Source: Eledone cirrhosa (Eukaryota > Mollusca > Cephalopoda > Octopoda > Eledonidae). From it: DNA of 64,000 bases. This document shows, piece after piece, positions 33,343 to 43,152 of the stretch. The notes below the pieces were generated by a model. It was not told the DNA's origin. It worked only from the letters and a program-made list of their open reading frames with translations, and ran no database searches. The first letter of the stretch is position 1. Each line of letters opens with the position of its first letter. A program made the position numbers and the translations under genes. The stretch covers positions 152,001-216,000 of the forward strand of contig OZ024740.1 of assembly GCA_964016885.1 (NCBI GenBank), read 5' to 3'.

Positions 33343-33346
<4 letters not shown>
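32783..33346. mobile_element. Small DNA transposon with 13-14-bp terminal inverted repeats
   Basis: The left end ACAGGGTGCGGAC (32783-32795) and right end TGTCCGCACCCTGT (33333-33346) are inverted repeats, framed by TA-rich DNA. The interior is about 560 bp and has a short open piece (about 32918-33080) reading EPPNLWKRYRVLLGNRVGR, followed by stops. The TA-rich flanks and CAGGG-type ends suggest a Tc1/mariner-type non-autonomous element, but I cannot identify a transposase. It lies 26 bp from the Penelope tail. Confidence 0.65.
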
Positions 33347-33379
<33 letters not shown>

Positions 33380-33400
33380 ACTTCTTCAAAATCCTAACAT
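33347..33400. repeat. TA microsatellite
   Basis: An uninterrupted run of about 15 TA units follows the small transposon. Confidence 0.9.
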
Positions 33401-33839
33401 ATTCGCCTTGTCTAATATACGTACTTGTATCGGATTATTTCACCCAAATCTCCTGAGATGCTATAAGCCATGATGGCTTCCTATCTCACAATTTCCCTCC
33501 AGCCCAACCCTTAACACCACCATAGCCGATTCGACCAATCAAACCTCAGCAACATTACCAACCCCAACAAACTCTGCCATTACTACTACCTTTCTTCTTG
33601 CCCTTACCAGCCACAACAAACCCTGCCATTATTACCAGCACCACTGTTCTTCTAGCCCTGAATTCTCTTACCGTTATGTATGGATGAGCTGAGGGTAAAT
33701 GGAGCAAGCCCAAATTAATAAATGAATATGAATTCGCGAGTTACCAAGCATCCATGCAAAGCTTTAATTTCAGAGACAGGAAGCATACACACACACCCGC
33801 AAAAATTTACCCTTTCCCACGAATGTTGGCAAATGCCCA
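33401..33839. other. Probable 5' flank or leader of LINE copy C
   Basis: The stretch is CA- and CT-rich, with repeated AACCCTGCCATTA-like phrases at about 33570 and 33625. No domain is visible. Its position before the endonuclease suggests LINE 5' leader, but I cannot confirm that from another copy. Confidence 0.4.
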
Positions 33840-34001
33840 AAACCCCGATTTGGAACCATCAATGTAAGCACAATGAAAGGAAGAGCAGGAGAAATTGTAG
33901 AGAGACTGGAAACTGATGTATGCTGTGTGAAAGAGACTAGATGAAGAGGAGAGTCCGCTAGAGTCCTTGTAGGAAAAAGTCGGTGCTACAAATTTTTATG
34001 G

Positions 34002-34388
34002 GTGGGAAATGACAATGGGATGGGTGGAGTAGGTATCCTACTAGCTGACAAGTGGGTAGATAAGGTAATCTCAGTGAACAGGGTGAATCCAAGAATCATT
34101 AAACTCAGACTAGTCCTGAATAAAACAATTACCACAATAATATCAGCTCATGCACCCCAATTGGGGTTGCCAGACGAACTTAAGGATAGGTTTTACCAGT
34201 CCCTAATGCACACTACTGCTCTAACAAACGACAATAACTTCCTAATCATTACAGGAGATTTTAACGGACACGTAGGTAAACACCATGACAGCTTCTATAG
34301 AGTCCATGGAGGCCACGGGTTTGGCACAAGAAATAAAAAAGGCTTCAGGCTTCTAGAATTCTGCGACGCCAATGACATGTCGATATAA
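34002..34388 (+). pseudogene. LINE AP-endonuclease (copy C)
   Basis: The open frame covers GNDNGMGGVGILLADKWVDK, ISAHAPQLGLPDEL, FLIITGDFNGHVGKH (GD.N motif) and HGFGTRNKKGFRLLEFCDAN. Upstream, in frames broken by stops at 33858-34000, are the start of the domain and DVCCVKETR. Here the usual V-Q-E-T-R has K for Q. A stop near 34386 precedes PDNHLITYRSGEH. This is the target-nicking nuclease of the LINE, no longer intact. Confidence 0.87.
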
Positions 34389-34693
34389 ACTTTAAAAATA
34401 CCCGACAACCATCTGATCACCTATAGATCAGGGGAGCATTCTAGTCAGATAGTTTTATCCTCATCAGAAGATGTGACAGATGGATGGTCGTAAACACAAA
34501 AGCCTACCCTAGTGAGGAATGTACCTGGTGGTGGAACAATAAGGTAGATGAGGCAGTTAAGGCTAAGAGACATGCATGGAAAGAATGGAAGAGCGGGGGG
34601 AGCAGGGTACATTACATAGACACCAGGAGGGAAGCTAGGCGATAAGTATACCTAGCTAGGAGGGAAGCAGAGGATAGTGAATTCAAGTATGTT

Positions 34694-35686
34694 TTGCAAC
34701 GTGAGGACCAGAAAGAGGTGTTCAGGATTGTGAGGCAGTGTGTCAGAGAGAATTGTGATGTCATTGGAGAGAAGTGTATCCGGAATGATAAAGGTGAGCT
34801 TGCCCTCACAAGTGCTGAGAAGAAAGATGCATGGAAGAGCCATTATGATAGATTACTAAATGAGGAGAATGTATGGGAAGAAGAGACCCTACCCCAAGTA
34901 GACTATATAGAGGGGCCAGCAGTACAAGTCAGCAGCATAGTAAGTAAGGCAATCAAAGATATGAAGATGGGGGAGGCAACCGGTCCATCGAGTATAGCTG
35001 CCGAGATGCTGAAGGTATCTGGGTCGGTAGGTCACACCATAACCACACGTATTATTAACCAGGTAATACTAGAATGTGTCTTACCAAAGGATTGTTGCAG
35101 CATCATCATTGTCAACTGCTACAAAGGTAAAGGGGATGCACTAGATAGAGGAAACTATAGAAGTATAAAGCTGATGGACCAGGTCATGAAAGTAACAGAA
35201 GGGGTTATAGCACTGTTGATTAGGGACCGGGTGAAACTAGATGGGATGCAATTTGGGTTTGTGCCAGTAAAAGGCACCACTGATGCCCTCTTCCTTGTGA
35301 GGCAGTTACAGGAAAATTACCTAGCTAAAAGTAAGCCGCTCTACCTGGCATTCGTCGATCTGGAGAAAGCTATTGACAGAGTTCCCCGTGCTATAATCTG
35401 GTGGGCTCTTAGAAAACTAGGAGTAGATGAATGGCTTGTGAAAGCTGTACAAGCCATGTATAGGGGAGCAGTCAGCAAAGTTAGGATTAGCAATGACTAT
35501 AGTGAGGAATTTAGCATACAGGTCGGTGTCCACCAGGGCTCTGTTCTTAGCCCTCTCCTGTTCATCATAGTTTTGCAGGCAATAACGGAGGAGTTTAACA
35601 CCGGATGCCCATGGGAACTCCTGTATGCAGATGACCTCACATTTATAGCTGAATCTATGGATTCCAAACATGGAAGCAGGGACTAG
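34694..35686 (+). pseudogene. LINE reverse transcriptase (copy C), most complete in the window
   Basis: 330 codons are open across the RT core. KAIKDMKMGEATGPSSIAAE, NCYKGKGDALDRGNYRSIKL and MQFGFVPVKGTTDALFLV lead to motif A, AFVDLEKAIDRVP (Asp about residue 222). Motif B, GVHQGSVLSPLLF, starts at about residue 278, and motif C, LLYADDLTFIAE, has its YADD at residues 311-314. All three catalytic aspartates are present. The frame fails just after motif C, where the thumb segment is short (SMDSKHGSRD) compared with copy B, followed by a stop. It shows the family consensus best but is not a working enzyme. Confidence 0.92.
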
Positions 35687-36269
35687 AAAGAAGGTATCAA
35701 AGTCAACCTGTCAAAGACTAAGGTCCTTGTAAGTAGATGATAAAACAGAACCCAGATCCCCAGAGGGAAATGGCCTTGCTCAGTATGTAGGAAAGGTGTA
35801 GGTAGGACCTCCATCCTCTGCGCCAAATGCAAACAATAGGTTCACAAGAGATGTAGCGGGATCTCAGGAAACTTAACTAAGAATGTAGGCTTCACATGTA
35901 GCAGCTGTGCTGGGACAGCAAGCAGCAGACAGCCACAGGAAACAAGTACCACCAAACTCTGGGAGGGCTCTGTAGAAACAGTAGACAGCTTCTGCTACCT
36001 AGGTGGCCGAATTAGCAGCGGAGGTGGGTGTTCGGAAAGTACAATAACTAGGGTAAGAACGGGATGAAAGAAATTCAGGGAACTACTTCCAGTGCTAGCT
36101 GCAAAAGGCTTTTCCCACAAAATGAAAGGCAGACTATATGATGCGTGTATACGAACAGCAATGTTACATGGTACTGAGACCTGGGCGCTGTCTGTAGAAG
36201 ACTTGCGTAGATTAGAAAGAATAGAAGCCTGCATGCTCCGATTGGTGTGTAATAGTAATATACGCAAAC

Positions 36270-37017
36270 ATCATCATCACCATCATCATCATCATTGTTT
36301 AACATCCATCTTCCACGCTTGCATGGGTTTGGACGGAGTTTTCCCACTTGAGGCAAGATTTGTTGTCCTGCTCGTATATGACTGTCTGGCGGGTTTACTA
36401 TGGCTGGATGCCCTTTCTAACACCAACCACGTTTACAGTGTGGACTGGGAGGTTTTTACCGTGTTACCTACACGGCCACATTACAGCGTGGACTGTGTGT
36501 GTTTTTTTTTTTTTTGTCGTGACACCTACACGACCTCATTTGTTTCGGACTGGATGTTGTGGTACCAACATAACTTCACATTTAAGGGGGTGGTGTGGAT
36601 GGGGTGGGGGTAGTGGGATGGGGGTGTATTTTGTTAGAGGTGCCTACTGACTGTAGGTTTCGCCTTGCACTTAGACAAGGCGGGTCTTCTGTACAACTGT
36701 GTAGCGCCAAAGCTCTCGGTCCAGTGACATTGTCTTGGAGAGGTGTAAGTGTGTGAGGTCGGAATTTATCAAGTCGTCCCAGGTTTTTCTGGGTCTGCCT
36801 ACTCCGTAGCTACCGTCTATTTTTCTCGCCCTGCACTTTTTTATACAGCTGTCGTCTTTCATGCGCATCACGTGACCGCACCAACGTAGTCTTCTCTCGA
36901 GTAAATAACATCTGATCCCTCTTATTCCTAATTTCTCCCTTAGTTCATTTATGCTTTGCCGTTCACGTATATTACTATTACACATCCAGCGGAGCATGCA
37001 AGCTTCGTTTCTCTCAG
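36270..37017 (-). mobile_element. Main-family LINE 3' fragment nested in copy C
   Basis: On the minus strand, 36997-36671 encodes MLRWMCNSNIRERQSINELR, GIRGIRCYLLERRLRWCGHV and VGRPRKTWDD, followed by the 3' untranslated region (36660-36330) and a CATCAT-type tail at 36270-36296. Copy C sequence stops at NSNIRK on the left and resumes with SKHKQIERETEHKRN-like sequence on the right. A 5-bp GCAAA occurs at both borders (about 36264 and 37019). This is a 5'-truncated insertion of a younger copy in opposite orientation. Confidence 0.85.
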
Positions 37018-37721
37018 CAAAGCATAAACAAATTGAGAGAGAGACTGAGCATAAGAGAAATCAAATGCTGGGTGCAGGAGAGGCGGTTGCGTTGGTATGG
37101 ACGTGATGTGTATGAAGGATGACAGCTGCATAAAAAGGTGCAGAGAACTAGAAGTTGATGGAAACGGCGGCGTGGAGAGACCCCAAAAGACTTGGGATGA
37201 GGTGATAAAAGCCGACCTCACCCAATTACACATGATCGTGACCTCTGGCGCCACGCAGTAATACAGAAGACTTGACCCCTCCACAGGTACAAGCCGAAGC
37301 TGAAGCATATAGACAATATGCCCCCACACCCTCCCACTGCAAAGTGGTCGTGGAGTTATCACGGCAAAAAGCACCCAGGCCACACTGTAAAGTGGACGTG
37401 TAGGCGCCAGGGAAAAAGTAAGCCAACACTCACTGTAAATGAGGTTGGTGTTAGGAAGGGCATCCAGCTGTAGAAATCAAGCCAGAATCAGTTCCTGTAT
37501 GAGCAAGACATGGTCAGCCGACCGGCTACTGCCCACAACAGGATAACCCATGCTAGCGTAGAAGAACGGACGTATGATGATGATGATATATATATATATA
37601 TATCTGTCTATCTACGTAGAACTCTTAACATTAAGTTCATATGTCGATATGCCATTATCGGTAAACCCAAATATTGTATTTTATCTGACGATAGCATACC
37701 AAAATACTGGTACCCTTGAAA

Positions 37722-38066
37722 TCATCATCATTTCATTTTTACATTCGCTTTTCCCTGCTTGCAAGGGTAGGACGGGAAATGATTCTGGCTTGATTTCTAC
37801 AGCTGGATGCCCTTCCTAACACCAACCTCATTTACAGTGAGTGCTGGGTGATTTTTTGCCATGGCACCTCCACGACCACTTTGCAGTGGAATGATAGGGA
37901 CCCCCAGTCCCTATCATCTCATTTCTACAGCTGAGTAAACTAGAGCAATGTGAAATAAAGTATCTTGCTCAAGGAAACAACACATCACCTGGTCTGAGAA
38001 TTGACCTCACAACCTTTCGATTGCAAGGCCAATGTTCGAAACACTAAGCCATGTGCCTCCATGTAT
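37722..38066 (-). mobile_element. tRNA-derived SINE sharing its 3' tail with the LINE
   Basis: In reverse complement the head reads GGAGGCACATGGCTTAGTG, then CATTGGCCTTGCAATCGAAA and GGTTGTGAGGTCAATTCTC. These are A-box-like and B-box-like segments of a tRNA-derived promoter. The body (TGATGTGTTGTTTCCTTGAG, ATGAGATGATAGGGACT) leads to the 3' part with GTTAGGAAGGGCATCCAGCT and CAAGCAGGGAAAAGCG, ending in an ATG repeat. It matches 62222-62571 in the opposite orientation. The 3' end is the same as that of the main LINE, as expected for a SINE mobilised by that LINE. Confidence 0.88.
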
Positions 38067-38071
38067 ATATA

Positions 38072-38288
38072 CAAGGGTAATCCCAAAAGTAAGGTCTCCA
38101 AAGCGATGGGGACACAGAGAAACTGTTCATACAGTTGTTGGCAACACTGTTGTGATTGGTGCTTCCTTCACTCCCAAACAAGCATGCGCGCACTTCGCTG
38201 GGATGCTCAATCTTGGCTTGGCAGCCGTTGAGAATGGAGCCCCGTTAAACGTTACCGCCAAGTGCGAGTTTCGCGCAGTTATTATATA
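38072..38288 (+). mobile_element. Tc1/mariner-type terminal fragment
   Basis: It starts with AAGGGTAATCCCAAAAGTAA and GGTCTCC, a terminal repeat that I recognise from a widespread mariner-like family. It continues with GGCAACACTGTTGTGATTGG, GGAGCCCCGTTAAACG and TTTCGCGCAGTTATTA, probably the untranslated end. No transposase is seen in this piece. It runs straight into the second unit at 38289. Confidence 0.7.
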
Positions 38289-38460
38289 GAGGGCAATCCC
38301 AAAAGTAAGGTCTCCTTCCAAGGAAAACGTGCAAAGATCGGTGGATCACTCTGGATGTTCTCTGCATTTTGGTTCCTGAGGTTTGCCGAAGCACCATCCA
38401 CAGGATTTTAATGGAAAAGTTGCAATATCGGAAGGAGACCTTACTTTGGGGATTGCCCTC
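38289..38460 (+). mobile_element. Mariner-derived MITE with transposase remnant
   Basis: Near-perfect terminal inverted repeats of about 27 bp are visible: GAGGGCAATCCCAAAAGTAA at 38289 and the inverse of GAGGGCAATCCCCAAAGTAA at 38460, flanked by TATA-rich DNA. The interior (about 38333-38435) translates to DRWITLDVLCILVPEVCRST and IHRILMEKLQYRK. This resembles the helix-turn-helix segment of mariner transposases (DH..T.DEL....G.S.GS.H.IL.E.L..RK, from memory). The copy is an internal-deletion derivative of a full transposon. Confidence 0.8.
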
Positions 38461-38468
38461 GTATATAC

Positions 38469-40065
38469 GAATGCGAGAGAGAGAAACTACCCCCAGTAAA
38501 CCCAACAGAGGGACCAGCTATTGAGATTGATGAATATAGGGTCCAAGAGGCAATTAAGGAAATGAAAAATGGTTATAGCCGCTGGACCGTCGGGGATAGT
38601 TGCTAAGATGCTGAAGGCATTAGGAGAAGTAGGTACAAAACAGGTTGCACACATCTTCAATCAAGCTATATACGGCGGTGTCATACCCAAAGACTGGTGC
38701 AGCAGTATTCTCATAAATGCTACAAAGGTAAAGGGGATGCTCTGGAGTGGAGCAATTATAGGAGTATAAAACTGATGAATCAGGTTATGAAAGTGGCAGA
38801 AAGAATATTAGCGCAACTGATTAGAGAAAGGGTCAAATTAGATGAGATGCAGTTTGGTTTTGTACCTGGGAAAAGTACAACAGATGCCCTCTTCTTAGTG
38901 AGAGAACTACAAGAAAGGTTCTTAGAGAAGAATAAGCCACTATACTTAGCTTTTGTTGACCTAGAGAAGGCCTTTAATAGAGTACTCCGATCTGTCATCT
39001 GGTGGTCCCTAAGGAAACTAGGTGTAGAGGAATGGCTTGTGAGGACAGTGCAAGCTATGTACAGGGGTGCTGTCAGTAAAGTGAGAGTAGGAATGGAGTT
39101 TAGTGAGAAATTCCAGATACAAGTAGGAGTACATCAGGGTTCGGTCCTCAGCCCGCTCATGTTCATTATAGTCCTCCAAGCCATAAGAGGGGACTTTAAG
39201 ACTGGCTGCCCATTGGAAGTTCTCTATGATGACGATCTGGTCCTTATAGCAGAATTAGTAGAGGAGCTAGAAAAGAAATTCTGGCTGTGGAAACAGCAGT
39301 TGGACTTAAGAGGACTGAGAGTGAACCTAGTAAAGACAAAAGTGTTGTTAAGTAGAAAAGAGGATAGAACTCTGATTCCATCAGGGAAATGACCATGTTC
39401 GATATGTAGAAAAGGAGCTGGCATAAATTCTATAAAATGCACACAATGCAGATCTTGGGTACACAAGAGATGTAGTGGGATAGCAGACAAACTAACAGGT
39501 AGGGAAAACTACGTATGTAGTAGATGTACAGGGAAAGTTGGCAGTAGAAGTTGCAGAGATAGACACATTTCTCAAATGCAGGTAGTTTCTGTAGAAGTGG
39601 TTGATAGCTTCCGGTACCTAGGTGATCAGATTAGCATGGGAGGGGGGTGTTCCGAGGCCATAGTATCTAGAATAAGGAGGGGTTGGAAGAAGTTTAGGGA
39701 GCTGCTTCCTCTGTTGGTGCAATGTCAATGTGCATGAATGACCAAGCATAGATGAGTTGAGAGAAACTGTGTATAAGAGGAATAAGTTGTAGTGTGCCGG
39801 AGAGAAGACTTCGATGGTATGGACATGTGATGCGCATGGAGGATGACCGCTGGTTAAAGAAGTGCCAAGAAATCCTAGTAGAAGGAAGACGCAGTAGAGG
39901 AAGACCACGAAAAACATGGGCGGAGGTGGTGAGAGCAGACCACAGATCACTGAAGCTCACAGAGGAGATGACAAAGGACCGTGGAGAGATGCATTGCTTA
40001 ATAGGATGTGTCCCACCCTTGCAAGCAGGAAAAAGCGAACGTAAAATGATGATGATGATCTTGAT
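38469..40065 (+). mobile_element. Main-family LINE copy D, divergent subfamily, 5'-truncated
   Basis: It begins within the RT region (LPPVNPTEGPAIEI), with frameshifts near 38570 and 38700. The main RT frame (38697-39392) and the cysteine finger (39393-39540; CSICRKGAGINSIKCTQC, VHKRCSG) follow. The EVVDSFRYLGDQISMGGGC region comes next, then an internal deletion near 39720 that joins LLPLLV to SIDELRE. The tail encodes RRLRWYGHVMRMEDDRWLKK and RGRPRKTWAEVVRADHRSLK (39794-40040), ending in ATGATGATGAT. Its tail sequence (EVVRADH) resembles copies at 41756 and 61480, so it marks a second subfamily. Confidence 0.87.
38697..39392 (+). pseudogene. LINE reverse transcriptase with altered YADD motif (copy D)
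   Basis: 231 codons are open. KCYKGKGDALEWSNYRSIKL, MQFGFVPGKSTTDALFLV and motif A LAFVDLEKAFNRV (Asp about residue 88) are followed by motif B GVHQGSVLSPLMF. Motif C reads LYDDDLVLIAE, with aspartate replacing alanine at residue 178 of the usual YADD. LRVNLVKTKVLLSRKEDRTL leads to a stop at the finger boundary (PSGK then TGA). Both catalytic aspartates of motif C remain, but the alanine is conserved in the other copies. Confidence 0.9.
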
Positions 40066-40165
40066 GATTTATACTTATATATATATATATAGAGAGAGAG
40101 AGAAAGAGATAGAGAGAGAGAGGGAGGGGGATAGAGATAGAGTGAGCGCGATCAGCAACAAACTC
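40066..40165. repeat. TA and GA microsatellites
   Basis: TATATATATATA is followed by GAGAGAGAGAAAGAGA and related runs, immediately after the LINE D tail. Confidence 0.85.
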
Positions 40166-40705
40166 TCACAGAACCAATCAATATTGAAATAAATAGCTAA
40201 ACATTATGACAATGACCTAAAAGTACTACTAATAACAAACAGACAAAAGCAGTAAATCAACTTGATCTGTGCAGTTGTTTAACTGGTTCAATATAGTAGC
40301 TATTTCTGCCCCAACAAACTCTTTATTGTACTAGAGATGTATATCATATATATATGTTTATGTATAATAAACATATATAAATATCACTAAGGGAATTTTA
40401 AGCTGTGATCATATCATAGCTGAGTGTCTGTTATCTGAGAATGGCAAACACTAGTATTTCAGGATATTTTACCCATCATCAGTGATGCTTACTCACTTGG
40501 TACTGAGATAAAAATAAGCTATAGCTTATATACATTATTTTTGTCTCAGTACAAAGTAAGCAAATGACGATGGCTAAAGGATCTTGAAACTCTAATGTTT
40601 AGTGTTCTTACACTGAGGTAGCTGTGACATGACTAAAGCTTAAGACATTCAGAATGAAACATACATTTATATTAAACAGAAGTACCCAGCACACTCTCTA
40701 AATAT
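40166..40705. other. Unassigned AT-rich sequence
   Basis: I see no coding signal or named repeat in this stretch. The ATGTTTATGTATAATAAACAT palindrome region near 40356-40376 is the only local structure I noticed. Confidence 0.5.
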
Positions 40706-40862
40706 GGTTGGCATTAGGAAGGGTATCCAGCTGTAGAAACAAAGTCAGAGACAATTCTGTATGAACATGACATGGTCACCAGATCTGGCATGTCTCACAA
40801 CAGGACAACTTTTCTAACCCATACTAGTATGGAAAAATGGATGTTAAATGGTGATGATGAGA
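40706..40862 (+). mobile_element. LINE/SINE 3' tail fragment
   Basis: ATGGTTGGCATTAGGAAGGG, ATCCAGCTGTAGAAAC, CATGACATGGTCACCAG and ACCCATACTAGTATGG match the 3' tail of copy C (37440-37590). The stretch ends in GGTGATGATGA. Confidence 0.8.
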
Positions 40863-41099
40863 TTGTAAATGCTGTCATGTATATATTCATTATGAATGAC
40901 ACTGTGTTAGTGCTACTACTAATTAAATATGTAAACAATATGTTGAAAGTCTTATTAACTGTTTGGACATTATTCCTACAATAAAGATAAAAATAATCCC
41001 AACCAGAAGAATCAGTGAAAATAATAGTTTTAGCACAAGATTTGTGCCAAAGGTCTAAACAAGCAGAACTAACAACAACCGATATCAGACGGCGAATTG

Positions 41100-41210
41100 A
41101 CAAAGTCATGAGAACGTCGGTTGGAATGCTTTATGGTATTCGTTCCGGCTCTCTGAGTTCAAATCGCACCAAGGTCAACTTTGCCTTTCATACTTTTGAG
41201 TCAATTCTTC
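41100..41210 (+). mobile_element. Octopus-type SINE fragment (degenerate)
   Basis: The B-box-like GAGTTCAAATCGCACCAAGG is followed by TCAACTTTGCCTTTCATACT and TTTGAGTCAAT. This is the middle of the first SINE family, with a poor A-box region and no 3' part. Confidence 0.7.
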
Positions 41211-41640
41211 CTCTATATCTTTCTTATTTCCTCTATATCTTTCTTATTTCCTCTCTCTCACTTTCTATCTTTCTCTGGAAGAAATCTGCTGTACTCTGGC
41301 CTGGAGAGGGATGGGCTCTGCCAGGCTTAAAATGGCCAAGAAACGCTGTATGTCAATACAGCTCCCCTGTGACTATCAGGAGTTACTGGACCATACATAC
41401 ATCACAATACTGATAGTATTAATGACCAGCTTGTACTGAGTCTTTTGATATTTCAATTATTATTCCTTGTTTGGTAATATAGTCAAGATTGAGGGAAGTC
41501 TTCATATGTCAAATGAAGTAGAACTCCCCAATATTAGAAATGAACTTTTATAGGAAAGAAGAGATTCTTCTAACTACTTTTCCCTGAATCATTAAAATTT
41601 ACATTTTTCAATTTTTGTTTTTATGGCTCAGTCAAAGGAG
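41211..41640. other. Unassigned sequence with CT-rich run
   Basis: A duplicated CTCTATATCTTTCTTATTTC phrase occurs at 41211-41250. The rest, including a GC-richer part near 41300-41370, is not recognised. Confidence 0.45.
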
Positions 41641-41750
41641 GAGGGCAGTACATGTGACCTTAATGTAAGGTATCTGAGAGTGGTGGGTGGAAGGGCAGTA
41701 CATGTGACCTTAATGTAAGGTATCTGAATCTGGTGGGAAGAAGGGCAGAA
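41641..41750. repeat. Two-copy tandem duplication
   Basis: GGGCAGTACATGTGACCTTA followed by ATGTAAGGTATCTGA occurs at about 41643 and again at about 41693. Unit length is about 50 bp. A third partial GGGCAGAACACATCA follows. Confidence 0.8.
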
Positions 41751-41755
41751 CACAT

Positions 41756-42095
41756 CATCATTGGTTGTTTTTCCATGCTCACATAGGTTGGATGGGCCCT
41801 TTTCAGCATCTCTCCAATTGTTGCATCCTTTTGTCATCTCCTCTGTGAGTCTCAATGATTCGAGATCAGCTCTCACCCCCTCTGCCCAGGTTTTCCTTGG
41901 CCTACCTCTACTGCTGCTTCCTTCCACTAGGGTTTACTGGTACTTCTTTACCCAGTGATTATTATCCATTTGCATCACATGCCTGTATGAACGCAGTCTT
42001 CTCTCTTGCACACCACTTTGGATTCCTTTTAAACCCAGTTTCTCCCTTAGTTCATCCAGACTGCCATTCTCTCACACATTACACACCCAACAAAA
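41756..42095 (-). mobile_element. LINE C-terminal fragment, subfamily of copy D
   Basis: On the minus strand it encodes GSSSRGRPRKTWAEGVRADL, ESLRLTEEMTKG and upstream VQERRLRSYRHVMQM-like sequence with frameshifts. It ends toward a CATCATTGGTTGTTTTTCC tail at 41755. Sequence and wording (WAE.VRADL.SL.LTEEM) match copy D and not copies A-C. Confidence 0.78.
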
Positions 42096-42304
42096 CATGG
42101 TTGGAGTCTGAAACACAGGAATTATTATTACATTGGAAACTTGGTCCAAATATTTGTAACAGTGTGGTCTATGTTAAAGACAACCTCAGTAGGTCAGGTG
42201 GTTATATTAAACTGGGTGACAGTCTATCTGACAGGTGTCCACAGAGTTTTTGTCTACCAAATTTCAAACATAAAACCTTGATTGACCTGAGATTTTAGTA
42301 GAAG

Positions 42305-42568
42305 CAAGGCCTGATTTAATTGGGGGCCATTGCCCAAGGCACCCTGCAGCGGGGGCCCCACCAGTGACAGCCATTGCAATTTATTTTTGCACTCAGTTGG
42401 GATTTTTAGTTTCAGGATGGTTAGAATGTTTTAATTTAAAAGTTGTATGTATAACTCTTCAATTCCAATTACTTGAGGCAAGCTAACTTGATATGTAAAA
42501 TTGGGGGGTTTGCTGTGTATTCTAAGATTTTGTGTATGGGTGCCCCCCAATGTCTAAATCCAACCCTG
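42305..42568. mobile_element. Candidate hAT-type MITE
   Basis: The left end CAAGGCCTGATTTAATTGGG and the reverse complement of the right end, CAGGGTTGGATTTAGACATT, are imperfect inverted repeats. Each runs on to a GGGGGC block. The flanks AGTAGAAG (42297-42304) and GATAGAAG (42569-42575 region) agree at six of eight positions, as expected for an 8-bp hAT duplication that has aged. No transposase is present. The call depends on this end structure. Confidence 0.5.
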
Positions 42569-43152
42569 GATAGAAGACATTTTCTCAAGGAGCTGTGTAG
42601 TAGGACTAAACACAGAGCTAAATATGAAGTAAAATTCTACACAACCATAACTAACAATATATAATTGCATCTTATGTGATGGAGAGGGAAGGGGATACTT
42701 TCCATGTTATTTAGGGAAGATTTTCTTACGCTGATTTTGGCATCTCAATATCCCTACTTAAACGTACATCCCTACTTGGTTCTCGCATAATTGACCGCGT
42801 CACTCCTCAATCATTCCATGAGGATAAGAGAACTCAGAAAGTACCCAGCTACATTCCTCAATCTTTGCATATGTGTGTTGCTATTTCACGTTTCCTACTC
42901 CATGCAATGCCAGGTCCTGCTGCTAATGACTATATAAGACAGTATTATTATTATTATTCATAATGCTTTGTTCTGGCATATGTTATATGGACATTATACC
43001 AAAACAAGAAGACATAGCCAATAGCCAAAGGTCCTTTGTGTCATTCCTTCTCCTTCAACTTCCAAACACCCATCTTAGAATTCTTGCTGTTCCCAGCAAC
43101 ACTCTTTTCTGCAACAATCACCTCCTGATGGTAATCCTTAGCTTCTCAAGTG
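42569..43152. other. Unassigned sequence before the 56-bp array
   Basis: An ATT triplet run at 42944-42960 is present. Elsewhere, including TTCTTGCTGTTCCCAGCAAC near 43081, I recognise no gene. Confidence 0.45.

Larger units (their letters stand above)
33840..37590 (+). mobile_element. Main-family LINE copy C, near full length, interrupted
   Basis: Order on the plus strand: endonuclease (about 33858-34470), linker (34480-34690), reverse transcriptase (34694-35686), cysteine finger (35775-35930), C-terminal region up to 36268, a nested minus-strand LINE fragment (36270-37017), then the rest of the C-terminal region (37018-37250) and the 3' untranslated tail ending in ATGATGATGATG (37574-37588). 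Stops occur in the endonuclease start, the linker and the finger. The tail (GGTTGGTGTTAGGAAGGGCA, CCAGCTGTAGAAA) is shared with the SINEs at 37722 and 62222. Confidence 0.88.
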
